A model generated the notes under the pieces. It was not told the DNA's origin. It searched no databases and saw only the letters and a program-made list of their open reading frames with translations. The position numbers and the translations under genes were made by a program. A stretch of DNA of 64,000 bases, from assembly GCA_024138025.1 (NCBI GenBank), contig JAMXBD010001090.1, forward strand, positions 124,001 to 188,000. Reading direction: 5' to 3'. Positions 23,453-35,743 of the stretch are shown piece after piece; position 1 is the stretch's first letter; every line of letters starts with the position of its first letter. The stretch comes from Combretum micranthum (taxonomy: Eukaryota > Streptophyta > Magnoliopsida > Myrtales > Combretaceae).

Positions 23453-23972
23453 CTGGTGTTAGGTACTCCCACACAAACTAGGTACTGTATTCATACCACT
23501 CCTAGACGACTGGAATCATTTCTATGTACAACTCCACTCGGGACATCACTACACATAGATCATCAGGGTACCATCCTAGTAACACCGGTACTCTAATTAG
23601 TTCGCTAAACCTAGCCAAGCGCAAGTAATAACCAATTTACAGTTGGATAGTATTAAGTCCATTGTAGTTTCTAAGCCTACATTCATAAACAACAACCAAG
23701 GTAAGGACATACCTGAAACAATGTTTGGAACATATAACTTAGCTTCACCAGAAACACCTAATCTCAAGTAAACACTAACTCAAAACTTGATCTTCACAAG
23801 AAAACATATTTCTAAAGTTATATAGCCTCCTAAACTATTAGGAACTGCAACTACTCTAAGAATAGATAGGTCTTACTACTTAGATTTAGGAGCACTAGAT
23901 ATTAAACTAAGGATTTAGGGGTTTAGGAAGGTTAAAACTAAGGTTAAAGAAATGTCACATAACCCCTTATTG

Positions 23973-24165
23973 ATCATGCCCATGGTAAGGGGCATGATAA
24001 GCTCTAGAAGGGAAAAACATGACATAACGCTCCTATTACGCCCATTATGGTAAGTGTGACCACCATCATGGCCATGGGTGGTGACGGCCATCACAGTCGT
24101 GATAAGCCACAACTTGCCAAACTCGAGGGGATCATGGCCCTTGCCACGGCTATAACCCTCCATTC
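23973..24165 (-). repeat. Palindrome array in block L
   Basis: Consecutive stem-loops: ATCATGCCC...GGGCATGAT (23973-23998, 9-bp perfect stem), ACCACC...GGTGGT around CATGGCCATG (about 24060-24082), ATCAC-AGTC-GTGAT (about 24089-24102), TGGCCCTTGCCA (about 24135-24146). The words ATCATG, GGGC and GTGAT link it to the array in LTR G. Confidence 0.75.
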
Positions 24166-24650
24166 TTACACCCTAAAATGCAAAAAAAAAAAAAAAAAGA
24201 AAAAAAGATAACCCTTTTTTCTTGATTTTAACCCAAACCAAACTTCCAAAACATACTCATCAATACAAAAACATCATTATAACCACATTCTTGAACACAA
24301 ATGACATTCCTTCCTTCTTTGATCACAAAACAACAAAATCACCAACAAGAAAACTTAGGGTTTCCAAAAACTCCTCCAAAAGATTAAATCTCTTCAATAC
24401 CAACAAGAAAACTCAGAAAAGACAACTCTTTTAAATCGACAAAGGATTGAAGAGAAGCAAACCTACTTAGTATTGGCCTACGGGATTCTTAGAGCAAGAT
24501 ACAAGCTTGTGTGAGGTTTTAGGGTTTGTCTCTTTGTGAAACTGCTTAGAGAAAAAACATATGTTTTAGATGAGGGAAAAAAAGAGGTATTTTATTATTA
24601 TTACATATTTGAGTGGACATATTGCCCTCTTATTTAATAGCATATAACAT

Positions 24651-25906
24651 CATTATCCTTCATTATAAATTATTTATTTTTATATTGCATGCGTTATATG
24701 AGGTAGCATTTAAAGTTGATGTTTCATTGTCATGGTAATCTTTAGGCATGTTGTGTAATGGAATTTGCATGATCGGCGCCAGCTGATGTGTTGTATTTTC
24801 ATTATTCTCTCTCTCCCTTTTTTTTTCAATTTTTAGGAACGCATGGTGCAGTATTCTGAGGTGCCACATGGGCGGCAAGCAACCCACCTGACCCATTTGT
24901 ATTTTAGAAGTATCCCAGATCTGTCTCTCTTTCTCTCACTTTACATAGCATCACAAAAATGGATCAAGAACTGTCAAAAAATGATAATATGTGTTATTAG
25001 ATTATTTTTAATTTCATCGTGACCCAATGAGTTAAGTCTTAGAATCGGTCCTGTATGGTTTGTATCTCCTTGGACCTTGCATCTGATATGGTTCTGTTTA
25101 TAAATAGTAAAGAGAAAAAAGGGTTTATCATTTAATCCCTATTTGGTGGCTATTTAAACTGTAGGGGATTAGCAATACGAATGGTGAGTGACGTCCATTA
25201 GGAAGGGAAAGCTTTGTACTGGTTGACTGGCTGTTATTTTTGGTGATGTGGCGAGTGCTTCAGCACCTAATTTTTCTTAGTTTATTCAAATTTTGACACT
25301 AGTTGAGACCCTAAGCTTGCCTATTTTGATGACCTTAGTGCTTTACAGCCAACATGCGACCTGTCGGGTTGATCCACTGGCTAACAAGCCATTGTGATTT
25401 AAGAAAAATATATCTAAAATTTAATGGCTTGTTCACTTCACCTTATAAAATAAAAGATATATTGAGTTTCAATACAATAGAAATAGAATAGAGTTGTAAT
25501 GGTTATTATAATATTTAATTTGTATAAAAATTAAATTAAGTAATTATTAGAATAAAAGTAAATATTTATAATGTTTCGTATTTTTATTGATAAATCTAAA
25601 GGTATCTATTACAAAAACTAAAAATAAAACAATTAATTGCAATTCATACATGTGTGGACATGAATTAATATTATAAATTGTCATGTCTCTCAAGTAAATA
25701 CCATATAAAGTATAATGTTAGTAAACTTTTTACAATATACAATGTGCGCATGCATTCTACATCAATATATTTAAGTTTAAATAGATGGCAAAAGTTATAA
25801 TACCTGATATATGGTATAAGAGCACATATATTTGTCTGCAACTGCACATAAAAATTGTGTCCGTAACAAAATTAAGCTATTTTAATGGAGTGGTTATATT
25901 TGGTGC

Positions 25907-25941
<35 letters not shown>

Positions 25942-26641
25942 ACCAATTTGCAACATTTAAAAGTGTATTTGTATTATTTGCACTTGTAATCAACGTTTAT
26001 TTCCTTAATTGACACTATTTCCAAAGCTAAATGATGTTAACTCAACTTGTAGTCTAGTGGGATTTTACTTTTGTTAGTGCTTCTTATTTTATCAAGGTTA
26101 TATTCCTATGGGTAGCCAATCATTTTATACATTGATTGGCAAAGTCGTTAGTCTATAGCTGATTTAATGATCGTCATCCCAATAAGGACTTAATTGAGTG
26201 GGCCTTATGAATTATTACGAAGCATATAACATAGGTCTTAATTCAAAGAACTTGTGAAGGAGAAATTGAATCGAGCTACCCATTTTGCAGTCTGGTTGTT
26301 GTTGTGGAGTGTAAACAAATTGAATTTAGTTATAAAGTTTGACATGAGAATTTGAAACTCGCGCTTTATTTGACCTTCAACTTGATTGTATTTAGAATTT
26401 TTAACTTAAATTATACTCAAGATATTATCTAAAATACTTGAACTAGAATATCCATACTTCATCATATTTAATTATTTGGAAAACTATATATACATTTAAG
26501 CTCATTTTGAGCCCTATTAGACTAGCATGCTCATCAGGTTAATTATGTTCGAGCTCAAGCTTGAATTTGGGTTGACTACAACGTAGCTCAAAACTAAGGA
26601 TATTTATAAATATGACATTAATAGAATTATGTAAATTATAA
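24651..26641. other. Intergenic DNA, no gene recognised
   Basis: The part 24660-25400 has mixed composition, with CT-rich runs and a TATAAATA-like site near 25099, but no protein similarity was recognised. From 25400 it is AT-rich, with a TA microsatellite at 25911-25938. This DNA forms the left flank of LTR N and continues at 41895. Confidence 0.55.
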
Positions 26642-27083
26642 TGTAAGTCATTAGATTTTTTGATACACTTAAATATGAACCATAGATTAAGTACCGAAAC
26701 CGAAACTCTAAAATTGATCTGAGTTAATCTTAAACCCTAGAAACCCTAGACAATGTCAAATGGGTTGGATAACCCTAAATGACTTATGAGTAAGATGGGA
26801 ATTAAAAACTCTAAATACCAAACCCTAAGAAAACAAGTGCCTTCGAAAATGAAACGAAAATCTGATAATCATTTGCCTCGGAAACCCTATGCTAAATGAT
26901 TTATCTATCTGATCACTAACATGCAAATTGAGATGGTATATCTAATAATAATTAATAATAATAATAAGATAATTTCCTATATTATAGTATTAAATTATCG
27001 AGTCAACATTTTATCAGTTAAATCAAACATATCACATACCCAAATCTCTACCGATGAAATAATTATCACTTCTATGTCACTAT
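26642..27083 (+). mobile_element. LTR N (group 1), part 1
   Basis: Starts TGTAAGTCATTAGATTTTTT, nearly the same as LTR C (TGTAAGCCCCTAGATTTTTT). The preceding 5 bp TATAA match TATAG after the far end at 41894 in 4 of 5 positions. The piece is broken after 442 bp by composite LTR E. Added to its other two parts N is about 3.74 kb, close to the 3.68 kb of intact LTR C. Confidence 0.75.
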
Positions 27084-30000
27084 TGTAAACCCCCGAATTT
27101 TTCATAACTCTTAGGAAATAATCCTGGAATTAAAATACCAAATCGAAACCTTAAAAGCCGACCCAAGTTAAAACCAAACCCTAAACAATATCAAATACGA
27201 AATTTCATGGCCTTAAGAGAAAGAGAATCTTCAAAAACAAAAATAGAAATTCAATAATCATTCGACTTAAAACCCGAATATGAGATAATTCATTCACTCC
27301 ATCCCTAACATATAATTCGAGATGGAATATCCAAATAAGATTCAAAAACAAAATTATAGAACGTTAAGTCTTTCGATTAATTTTAGAATTAAAAAAATCT
27401 AAATTTATACCAAAAGTCAAATCGAGTCTTCACACAACCCTATACTCAAATAAACAATCTCAGTAACTGAAAAATATCAAATAAATCATAAAAAAAAAGT
27501 AAAACATAAATTTTGAAAAAAAAATAAAACAGTCATAAATCCCAAAAACTTATAATCTTGTGAATAAGTTTTAAAGATGGAATTAAAGCTAGAACCCTAA
27601 AAGTCAATTAGGCCAACAACAAACTCTAGTGAAATTAGATCCGGCAATCCCGCGCTCTTAAACCTTAAACAACGAAATTGAGAAAATTGAAGATAATTAT
27701 TCATAATAATATACGAAAGCTTAAAAATATTAGATTCACTAATTTCCAGTGTATTTCGGGTCCAAACAAGATCAGTCTTCGAAAACCATACCCTAGTACA
27801 CTGGACAGTAAAAATATTCCGTTAATATTGTTAGGTTTGTAATAATGTAAGAAATCCAAAAATATCAGTTTCATAATTTTTCTATAACTAAGAATTACAG
27901 ATATCGTATTTATATGCGTATTTTCTTTACTACTAGTAATTTATTAGTCTTGTTTACTATTCATCGTTCTATCTTACTTTTCATCTATCTTTACTTTATC
28001 TTACTACCTATACACCTATTTTCTTACTTTTTTTTTTCATTTCCAATACAACTTCACATCTATCATACTTCACATCTTAATTACTTTACAAATTACAAAT
28101 TAAAGTAATTTCTCTCCCCCCTACATACAAATCAGCTCCCCTCTCTCACTCTATCTAATTTTTTTCTTTTTCAATTTATTTAATTACACACAAATTCCCT
28201 CCATCTTTAACTATAGATACCTCATTTCCCTCCACTTCATTCACACTTCATTTTACATAACAAAACTCTCTCAAAATTTCTCCTCAAATCTTCTCTCCAC
28301 AATTCCTCTATACCAAAACTCTCTCCAGTCAAATTCTTCCAAAATCCTTATGTGTACATAAATTATTTACCACATACCACTACCCACATAATCCTACATC
28401 TATCACCTTCATCCTTCAACATAAACATATTTTAGATAAACACTTCTTACCATTATTTTTTCCATGCCATGTAATTTAGCATGATCGTGGTGTTGTTTCT
28501 TAAAAACTCATGTGAGTTGTAGAAGTAATAACGTGTTCATGTTTTGTTCTTGCATATGCCAAGAATTCTGATTTTGTATTTTGTTAATATTATGTTATTA
28601 TGTTGTTATTAATTACTTATAATCTAATCTTATGTATTTATTAAATATATGTATACCTATATATTCTTAGAGCCTAAATGCTCACTAACTTTCACCAACT
28701 TACTTTTACTATTATTATTGCTCTTATTATTGTTTTTCTTTTCTTTTCTTTTTCTTTTTTTTTTGTTACTAATCTATTCTTAGTCCTAAGAAGCCTTAAT
28801 GAAGCTAAGGCTTTCAATACATGACCGGGTTACCTTCATGAAGCTAAGGTTCCCAATACTTGAATATATTATTTTGCTTATTTTTGCTTCTTACAATTTT
28901 TCTTATATTATTATGTGACATTTTTATCTTTTCCATACTTCATAACCACGTGCATGCATCATTATAATGATATTGTCTCAACAAATTTAAAGTGGAATTC
29001 TATTTGATAAAGGAAAATGGAACCAAAATCTTTTATTATCTAACTTTGAACTTAAATAAAGAATTTATCATAAAAAACATGGAAAAAAATATATTTTTTT
29101 AATTTTTTTCAAAAATTTAGACAAACCCATCATAAATTTCCTTCAATAACAATAAAAGATGGTTTTTACTAAATAAATTAACTAAAAAAATAAATACCAT
29201 CTTTTTATGATGAGTAAGATAAAGTTTATTAAAACTTAGTGTTAATAACTCTTTAATATCTAAAAAATTTTTCATAAAAACTTAATTATATGATTTCTTT
29301 TCTAATTCCATAATAAAAACCAAGAACTAGACTAGTTTTCAAAAGTTAAGATAAAACCAACTCACTAAGTTAAAATCCACTTAGAAGTAAAATCGGTGTA
29401 CAACTTAAGAAACTAAGTTTTACGAAGCAACATTCATTTTTTTTTTCTTATGGAATTAAGGAAATACAAATAACATTTATAATGACTAGACACCTACTTA
29501 TAACAAACTAAAGATTTTCAAATAAAGGTCCTTGTATGAAAAAAATCATGAATTAACAAAGAAATATTGTAAGCATGAAGGTTTAGAATAAGTCACTCAC
29601 AAACTTTTCTTATATGCTAAAACTTGAAACATCTTTTTTATAGCTTGAAATGATTTTTCCTCATAACCATATAAAGGTTCATATTTTGGAAAAATAATTA
29701 GTTTAACATAAAAATATAACATCCATGTGCTCAAAATGAGCATGGAATCATGATTTTCTTTAATTAAGTTTCACACTTACAAAATCTAAAAATTAGAATT
29801 TTGTTTAAAGAGTCAAACTTAGAAAATTCTTTAAAAAGAAATACAATCGAGTTTTTATGTCAAAAATAGGGAAAACCATATTTTATAAAAATAAATTATT
29901 GAATAAGAATTTGTGAACAATATAAAACCTATAAGGATTTTAAATATATATATATATATATTGAATTGTAAAATTCTTGTTACTAAGTCATAAATTTACA

Positions 30001-31018
30001 AAATAATAAATTAATCACAAGTCAAAGAATGACCCTTTGCAAAACTCTATCTTCAAAAAATTGTTTATAAACGTTATTTTGAGGCAACATCACTAAAATC
30101 ATGCATACAATATGAGTCTATGTATATACGTATATATATATATTCAAAGGATTTTTCAATTATATGAATATCTATATTTTTACTTAAGGATATTTGGATG
30201 AAGAAAAGTTTGAAAACAATTGGGTTTAAGGAATCAGAATTTCGTAATGATTATGTACCCTATCATTTCCAAATCCAAATGGCTTTTTATGATAAAAATA
30301 ACCTTAGAAATAGATAGATATTTTCGGTAGGTAGAAAACGATATATAATATGCGAAATTCCAAGTTAAAATAAGCAAGTTATGGCTATTTTAAGTTGGAA
30401 TTTCATTATAAGCGATTTTTTATGAACATAGTGAAATAGAATTAAAAAGTCTAAGTAGAACTTTTATGAAATACTCATCCCCAGTATTTCTTTTGTCTTG
30501 GTGACAAGGAATACGTGATTTCCTTATCTAAGGATTGCTACGACTAATTAGATTGCGATATGGACGAGTGAGTTTTCCTTTACGTTTTATGTATTCGCGC
30601 ATGTGCTTGTAGAAGAGAGCACTAGATATTAGGGAAAGATAAAATTGATATACATGCATGTTATTATGGGTACTACGTATGTGATTCATTATGTGTGATC
30701 AATAAATGATAAGCATATCGAAGCTCGACTGATTGATTAATAGAAATTCTCTATGTATATTATTGCATGTGTGCAAATATTGATTGATCACCTTAAATGG
30801 ATTAATGTCGAATTGAAAATTTCTTATAACTAAATGGATCATGCATATGGCTTAGAATATCATCTTCACATTTTATTACTGCTCCTCAGCATGGGATCGA
30901 AAAGGCAAATTGCCTAGCTACATCTTGAGGGATTAGGACGTTTGGAGAGTATGACCTCATGGTGTAACCGAGCCGGATCGATTGCTTTGGGTAAAGAAAG
31001 CCCGGTGACTAGTAGTAC
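27084..31018 (+). mobile_element. Composite LTR E (group 1), left part
   Basis: Inserted in N; the 5 bp before it, ACTAT, are echoed by ACTAC at 35739-35743. Two LTR-type 5' ends follow one another: TGTAAACCCCCGAATTTTTC at 27084, and CATAAATCCC at about 27534, where the C/A-type U3 begins. From the second start the TATA box (TATAGATA, 28212-28219) is at +678, as in other copies, so the LTR proper seems to start there and 27084-27533 is an extra 5' piece. A pyrimidine-rich tract spans 27930-28350. LTR F interrupts it at 31019. Confidence 0.65.
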
Positions 31019-31554
31019 TGTAATCCCTTGATTTTTCATAATCTGATTATAATAAATATTATAAATAAAATATAGAATCATGAAAGAATTATAATAAAAA
31101 TATCAGAAATCACTCTAAATTTTTCACGATTTAAATTTTAAGTATAAACAAATTAGAATAAAGAATATTTATCACTAAGACTTTAAAAGTTCATAACATT
31201 CGAAATAAAGAATAAAGAAAACCATTTAATATTTAAGAACCTAAGTTTTAATATTTGAAAATATTAATAATTTCAAGTTAAATAATTATGAGTCTATAGA
31301 AACTAAAACTCTAATATAATCAAGTAACTTATAATTAGTAAAAAGAACCAAGTAACAAATATAAAATTAAATTAAATTTCTAATCTATTCAAAACTCTAG
31401 AATAAATTTATAAATAGAAATGAATTCATATGTAATTTCAAATCTTATAAATTTATAATAAAGTCGAATTATGGGCAATATAATTATTAATTTATTGAAA
31501 TACTACTAAACAAAACTTTCAAACAGAGAAAATATAATTTACGATAGCAGGTAT

Positions 31555-32200
31555 AAAAACTGAAAAGTAGAAGTATTAAACTAAAGATTATATGTATACT
31601 ATCATATTCAGAATATTTAATATCGTTAATATGTAAATTTTTATCAAAAAATATTATCAAATCAATATTTATCATACGTATCATTTAGATCCACAAAATT
31701 GACTTTTTACTCAAGTTCATATTTTTGCCCACTCCTTACATATTTATTGGTTATAAATTTATCATCTTCTTTTAGTTTTTGTATTTTTATTTATCCTAAA
31801 TTACTTACATTTTTTTTGTTATGATTTACATTTCCTTTTTGTTTTTCATATTGAACTTCCCTTGGACGCGACAAATCCTAAACAAAAAGCGAAAAATCAA
31901 ACACACATACACATATCTTTAATAGAAATTCTATGTATACCATAATGTTCAAAATATTTAATAATGAGAATATGAAATTTTTCATTTAAAAATATTAACG
32001 AATTAGTAGTTAACATACGCATCACTTAGACCTGCAAAATTGATTTTTTTCGCAAGTTCATGTTTTTATTCCCTCCTCACACAATTTTTTGTCATAAATT
32101 CATCATTTTGTCTTTATTTTTGTATTTCAATATACCCTATCTTTTTTTTACATTTTTCTTATTTTCATTTTTACGTTACTAATTCTTTTCATTTTGTTAA
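31555..32200 (+). repeat. Direct duplication (about 340 bp) in the 5' third of LTR F
   Basis: Two diverged copies run in the same order: TATGTATACTATCATATTC, an ATTTAAT stretch, AAAATATTATC, then a block with GACTTTTTACTCAAGTTCAT and T-rich DNA (31590-31860). The second copy runs TATGTATACCATAATGTTC to TTTTTTCGCAAGTTCATG and T-rich DNA (31931-32195). The offset is about 340 bp. Confidence 0.7.
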
Positions 32201-33037
32201 AACTCCTCTGTACGTAACCAACGGAGGCAAAATACTTAAAATAATTATCATATTTACACCCAATTAACTTAATAAACCACCATAAAATCTAGATAATTGT
32301 TAACCAAATATTAATATAATTTTTCCTTCAAATTTGTGCAAAACTTATACACATACGGCGCAAATGGCATGGAATATACGGCTGATATATCCTTGAGAAA
32401 TGCACAATCAAATTCTTCACCAAATCATCCAAATAATTGTATAAGTTAGTCAACAAATGTACACTCAAGCCAATAACAACAAAGCAAATATATTATGATA
32501 ATTAATGCATGAAGAAATCCAAAGAAGCCAGCAAATCTCGGTGGAAAGAATTGCTTCTCCTCAACCATGTAGCTACCCTTCCTTCTTCTATTTATAAGAC
32601 ACTTTAATTGGTAAGAGAACAAAATAATTAATTCTCCTTTGGCAGCCAAGTTCTCTACCTTCTTCCTCATAAAACAAAAGCCCAAACCATCAACTACAGA
32701 TACACAAACATAACTTTAAAACATAATCTATTAAAGCACTAAACCAAGCTTACGAAAGGAAGCCAATCAAGGATCGGTTCAAGCCTTGGGAGAAGGTTTA
32801 GATTCATCAAACAATTTCAAACAAGGTAAGTTACACTAAAAACTCTAGTTATAATCCTTAGAATCATAAAACAAGGATTAGATGCATGTTAATATGTTAT
32901 ATGTTGATATATAAGTATATGTAACATGTATAAATATTTAGAAGTAGCTTAAATGAATGTATAATACATAAATAAAATAAGAAAAATAATTTACGAATAG
33001 AAGAGAAATGAGAAAGATAATGAACAGTACCAATGCT

Positions 33038-33320
33038 GTCCCTACGTCGGCAGCTTATACCCCAAACGCCGACGGCTTACAGGGATAGGCCTGCTGTATA
33101 GAAGCGGCATAGTCTGGAACAGAGGCTACGTAAATTTTGAAACATGAAATTTTTATACAAACGCCGACCTTTGGAATTCAAAGTCGGCAGCGTACACCCA
33201 AAAGTTGACGGTGTTCATTGAATGTTGGTAGCCTTTGAACCAGCATACGCTAGCGTTTGAATAAAATAAAAATTTACACGAATGCTGGCATCTGCAAATC
33301 AACCCCGGCGTACATGCAAA
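33038..33320 (+). repeat. GC-rich CCGGC-motif array in LTR F
   Basis: About ten degenerate units: CGTCGGCAGC, CGCCGACGGC, CGCCGACC, AGTCGGCAGCGTAC, GTTGACGGTG, TGTTGGTAGCC, TACGCTAGCGTT, TGCTGGCA, CCCCGGCGTAC. [20 protein letters not shown]. The composition contrasts with the TA-rich DNA on both sides (a long TATAT/ATATT run starts at 33355). It is the same motif family as in K. Confidence 0.8.
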
Positions 33321-34937
33321 ATTTCCCACATTAAGCTTGTTCATCCGAATCAGTGTATATATTATATTATATTATATTATATATTTAAATATACATATAT
33401 GAATATATATATTTAATGAAAAATAATAGTATATAAATAAAAAAATAAATACAATACTCAAAAAGGGAATGATAAAATGTGATAAATATAATTTAGCAAC
33501 TGCTATAATTATTGGAAAATATCACTTATAATATTATTGCTAATATTAATATATTGTACAAATAAAAATGGATTATAAATATTCTAAACAATTATCTAGG
33601 ATAGATATATAAGAATGAAAAATTTAATAAGTTAAAATTATGAACAATGTGATTTCCAAAAATAACAAAATAAATACATAAAGTAGAACAAGAGGAACAT
33701 GATAAGATTAAATGATAGGAAATAAATATTAGATACTACAAATTAAAGAACAATCTAAAATTGATAATAACAGTAATAATGAAATATCAGTTTATTGAGA
33801 ATGAGTTATATGACTACTCAATAAAAATATTTAATATCAAATAAGATCAAGAGAAACAAGATAAAAATAAATAATTAGAAATAGGTGTTTGTTACTATAA
33901 TCTGTCAAGCTAAGAAATGATATAAAATGATAATAATAATCGTAACAAATTACTTAGTACGAACCCCGTAATTATTTGAAAAAAATAAAATATAAAATAT
34001 AAAATATTCTAAGATCAAGAAAAGTAAAATGAAAATAAATAAATAAGTAGTAAATATTCTTTACTATAAAAGGACCAATACATGTAATAGAAATCAAATT
34101 AAATATTAAGATAGGACACTTAGACAATCATAGAAGTTCAATTATGTTATTTACATTATGTTAATAAGTATTTTATCTTAATAAGTGACAATGAATCATA
34201 AATAATATAAATAGAGCTAATATAGAATTATTCTACTAAGTAAAATCATATCAAGTTGATTAAGCTAATTAAAGTAAATATAGTAATTGAATTAGGAGAT
34301 TAGTTTCAATCAATTCGGCTTAGATTAATATACTAGATAAAACCAAAAAAAGAAAGAAGTACGTAATTTCTAAAATACGTTTAAATTAGAATTAGTGTAA
34401 CTTATAGTATAAGTTATACCACAATTAATATGGTGAATATGTTGTTTCAAATATCTTATTTTAGAAACTAATAAGAGAATAGATTAGCTAAATAATAAAT
34501 ATCTGTTATTTCATTTTCATAGGAAAAATAGATCAATTCTCAATTTTCTAGTAGCTTATACAACAATTTAGCGAGGACCACATGTGACGGAATTTTGATG
34601 ATCTACTGTTTGCTTCTGATTGCTACTACTTGCTGTTATGTTGATTGTATTGCTTGTATGTGGAATGACTGATTGGTGTGAGTGCTATCATCTGCATGAT
34701 CACTCGAATAAATGGATAAAGATATTAATTCGACTAAACTAATTGGATATACTCATCGCATGTGCTTGATCACCTTATAGGAAATGTTTCGAATTTGAAA
34801 CCAAAAGTATTTTGAAATGTACTTTTAAAGAAATTTAACTTAGAATATTCCAGGTTGATTTTATATCCTTTGGAAATGACGAATCTATACTAAAAGAATT
34901 TATGAGATAAACATGGGATATTTCTGAGTATTGTTGT

Positions 34938-35110
34938 GACAGTGGATGTTGCTTGAGTAGGGGTCCACTAGTCACGTGGTGATAGATGTTGCCTGAGTTG
35001 GGGTCTATTTGCCGGATTTAGCTTTAGTAGGTGATGGTCAGTATTGGCAGTAGATGTTACCTGAGTCGGGTCTACTTGCCTAATTCACCTTAAATTGGTG
35101 ATGGCTAGTG
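34938..35110 (+). repeat. Stem-loop array with compensating stem changes in LTR F
   Basis: Three units with the shared loop word GATGTTGCCTGAGT-GGG. Stems: GTGGA/TCCAC (34942-34946 with 34964-34968), ATAGA/TCTAT (34982-34986 with 35004-35008), GTAGA/TCTAC (35050-35054 with 35071-35075). Loops are 17, 17 and 16 bases. Both sides of each stem change together. A further hairpin TCACC...GGTGA ends the array at about 35084-35101. Confidence 0.8.
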
Positions 35111-35469
35111 AAAATCGCCATTAACTTGGCATTATATATATTTAAATATTAACCAGCATAGATCATATGAACATATTGGGAAATTATTTTACTGTTCCAA
35201 TGGCGTTTAAGCATTGGGTAAGTTTGGATGGATGCTACCACCAGACAGCCTTGTGCGAGTAAGACGAGGTGTCCCATGTGGATAAGTATGGGAGACAACT
35301 GAAATGTAGACAAGTAAATCTACATCGTCTATGGATCCGAACTCCCATAGATATGTTGCTTGCATTCATCACGTATGCATTCATATTGTTTGTAGATAAA
35401 TTTGCATGAATACATAATTAATGTTTGATAACTTGCGTGACCAGTAGTAGTAAGGTATTGCCTCATAGT

Positions 35470-35738
35470 AGTGAGGGATTGACTATGTTATTATGGAGGT
35501 TTATTAGGGGAATGCCTCGTAGAAGTTGTAAGACCTTATATTTTGATGAATCATAATAGTATTGATTTGATTATTCCGCTGCCATTATCTTAAAATGCAT
35601 AATTCCACTAATCTTCTTTTGTTGTGAATATACGCCTTGTACCAATATGAAAGCTTTCGAATGACTAAGGTAGTCATTCTTAAGTTTTAATATAGTGTAC
35701 GGGGGCTGCTACATTTAGGGTACCTGTTAGGGTGTGTG
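35470..35738 (+). mobile_element. LTR E, 3' end
   Basis: Very similar to the end of LTR C: GACTAAGGTAGTCATTCT and TTTAGGGTACC are shared, and the terminal GGTGTGTG(A) stands for GGTATGACA. ACTAC after it pairs with ACTAT before 27084 as an imperfect TSD. Confidence 0.7.
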
Positions 35739-35743
35739 ACTAC

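Larger units (their letters stand above)
22786..24650 (-). mobile_element. LTR-like block L (group 2), inverted; ends approximate
   Basis: The minus-strand [11 protein letters not shown] is inferred from similarity to K. Both share, in order, a TTACCTG/TCACCTG segment, AAAGGCCCA or AAAGGCCCAG, an ACAC-rich stretch, a variable block, a palindrome array, and an A-rich tract followed by AAAAAAAGAGGT. No coding region is supported. The terminal nucleotides and TSD could not be fixed; 22786 (TGTTCGTCC) is a guess for one end. Similarity to K is diverged. Confidence 0.6.
31019..35469 (+). mobile_element. LTR F (group 2), nested in E; 3' end unresolved
   Basis: Starts TGTAATCCCTTGATTTTTCA, the group 2 type (compare CGTAATCCCC in M), directly after AGTAC in E. 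Contains a direct duplication in its first third (about 31555-32200), a GC-rich CCGGC-type array (33038-33320), the conserved AGGAAAAATAGATCAATTC (34523) and a stem-loop array (34938-35110). Group 1 sequence nearly identical to C resumes near 35470, but about 400 bp of E is missing at the junction and no TSD partner was found, so a deletion probably removed both ends. No coding region. Confidence 0.65.

Noticed and set aside
25785..26012. 75-codon frame
   Set aside because: Its middle is translated TA microsatellite; no domain and no upstream signals.
26730..26755. Telomere-like CCCTA repeats
   Set aside because: Only two degenerate units (AAACCCTAGAAACCCTAGAC), part of the 5' end of LTR N; similar words occur at other group 1 starts.
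34938..35110. CRISPR-like array
   Set aside because: Only three imperfect units with unequal spacing in a plant LTR; no conserved direct repeat with unique spacers.
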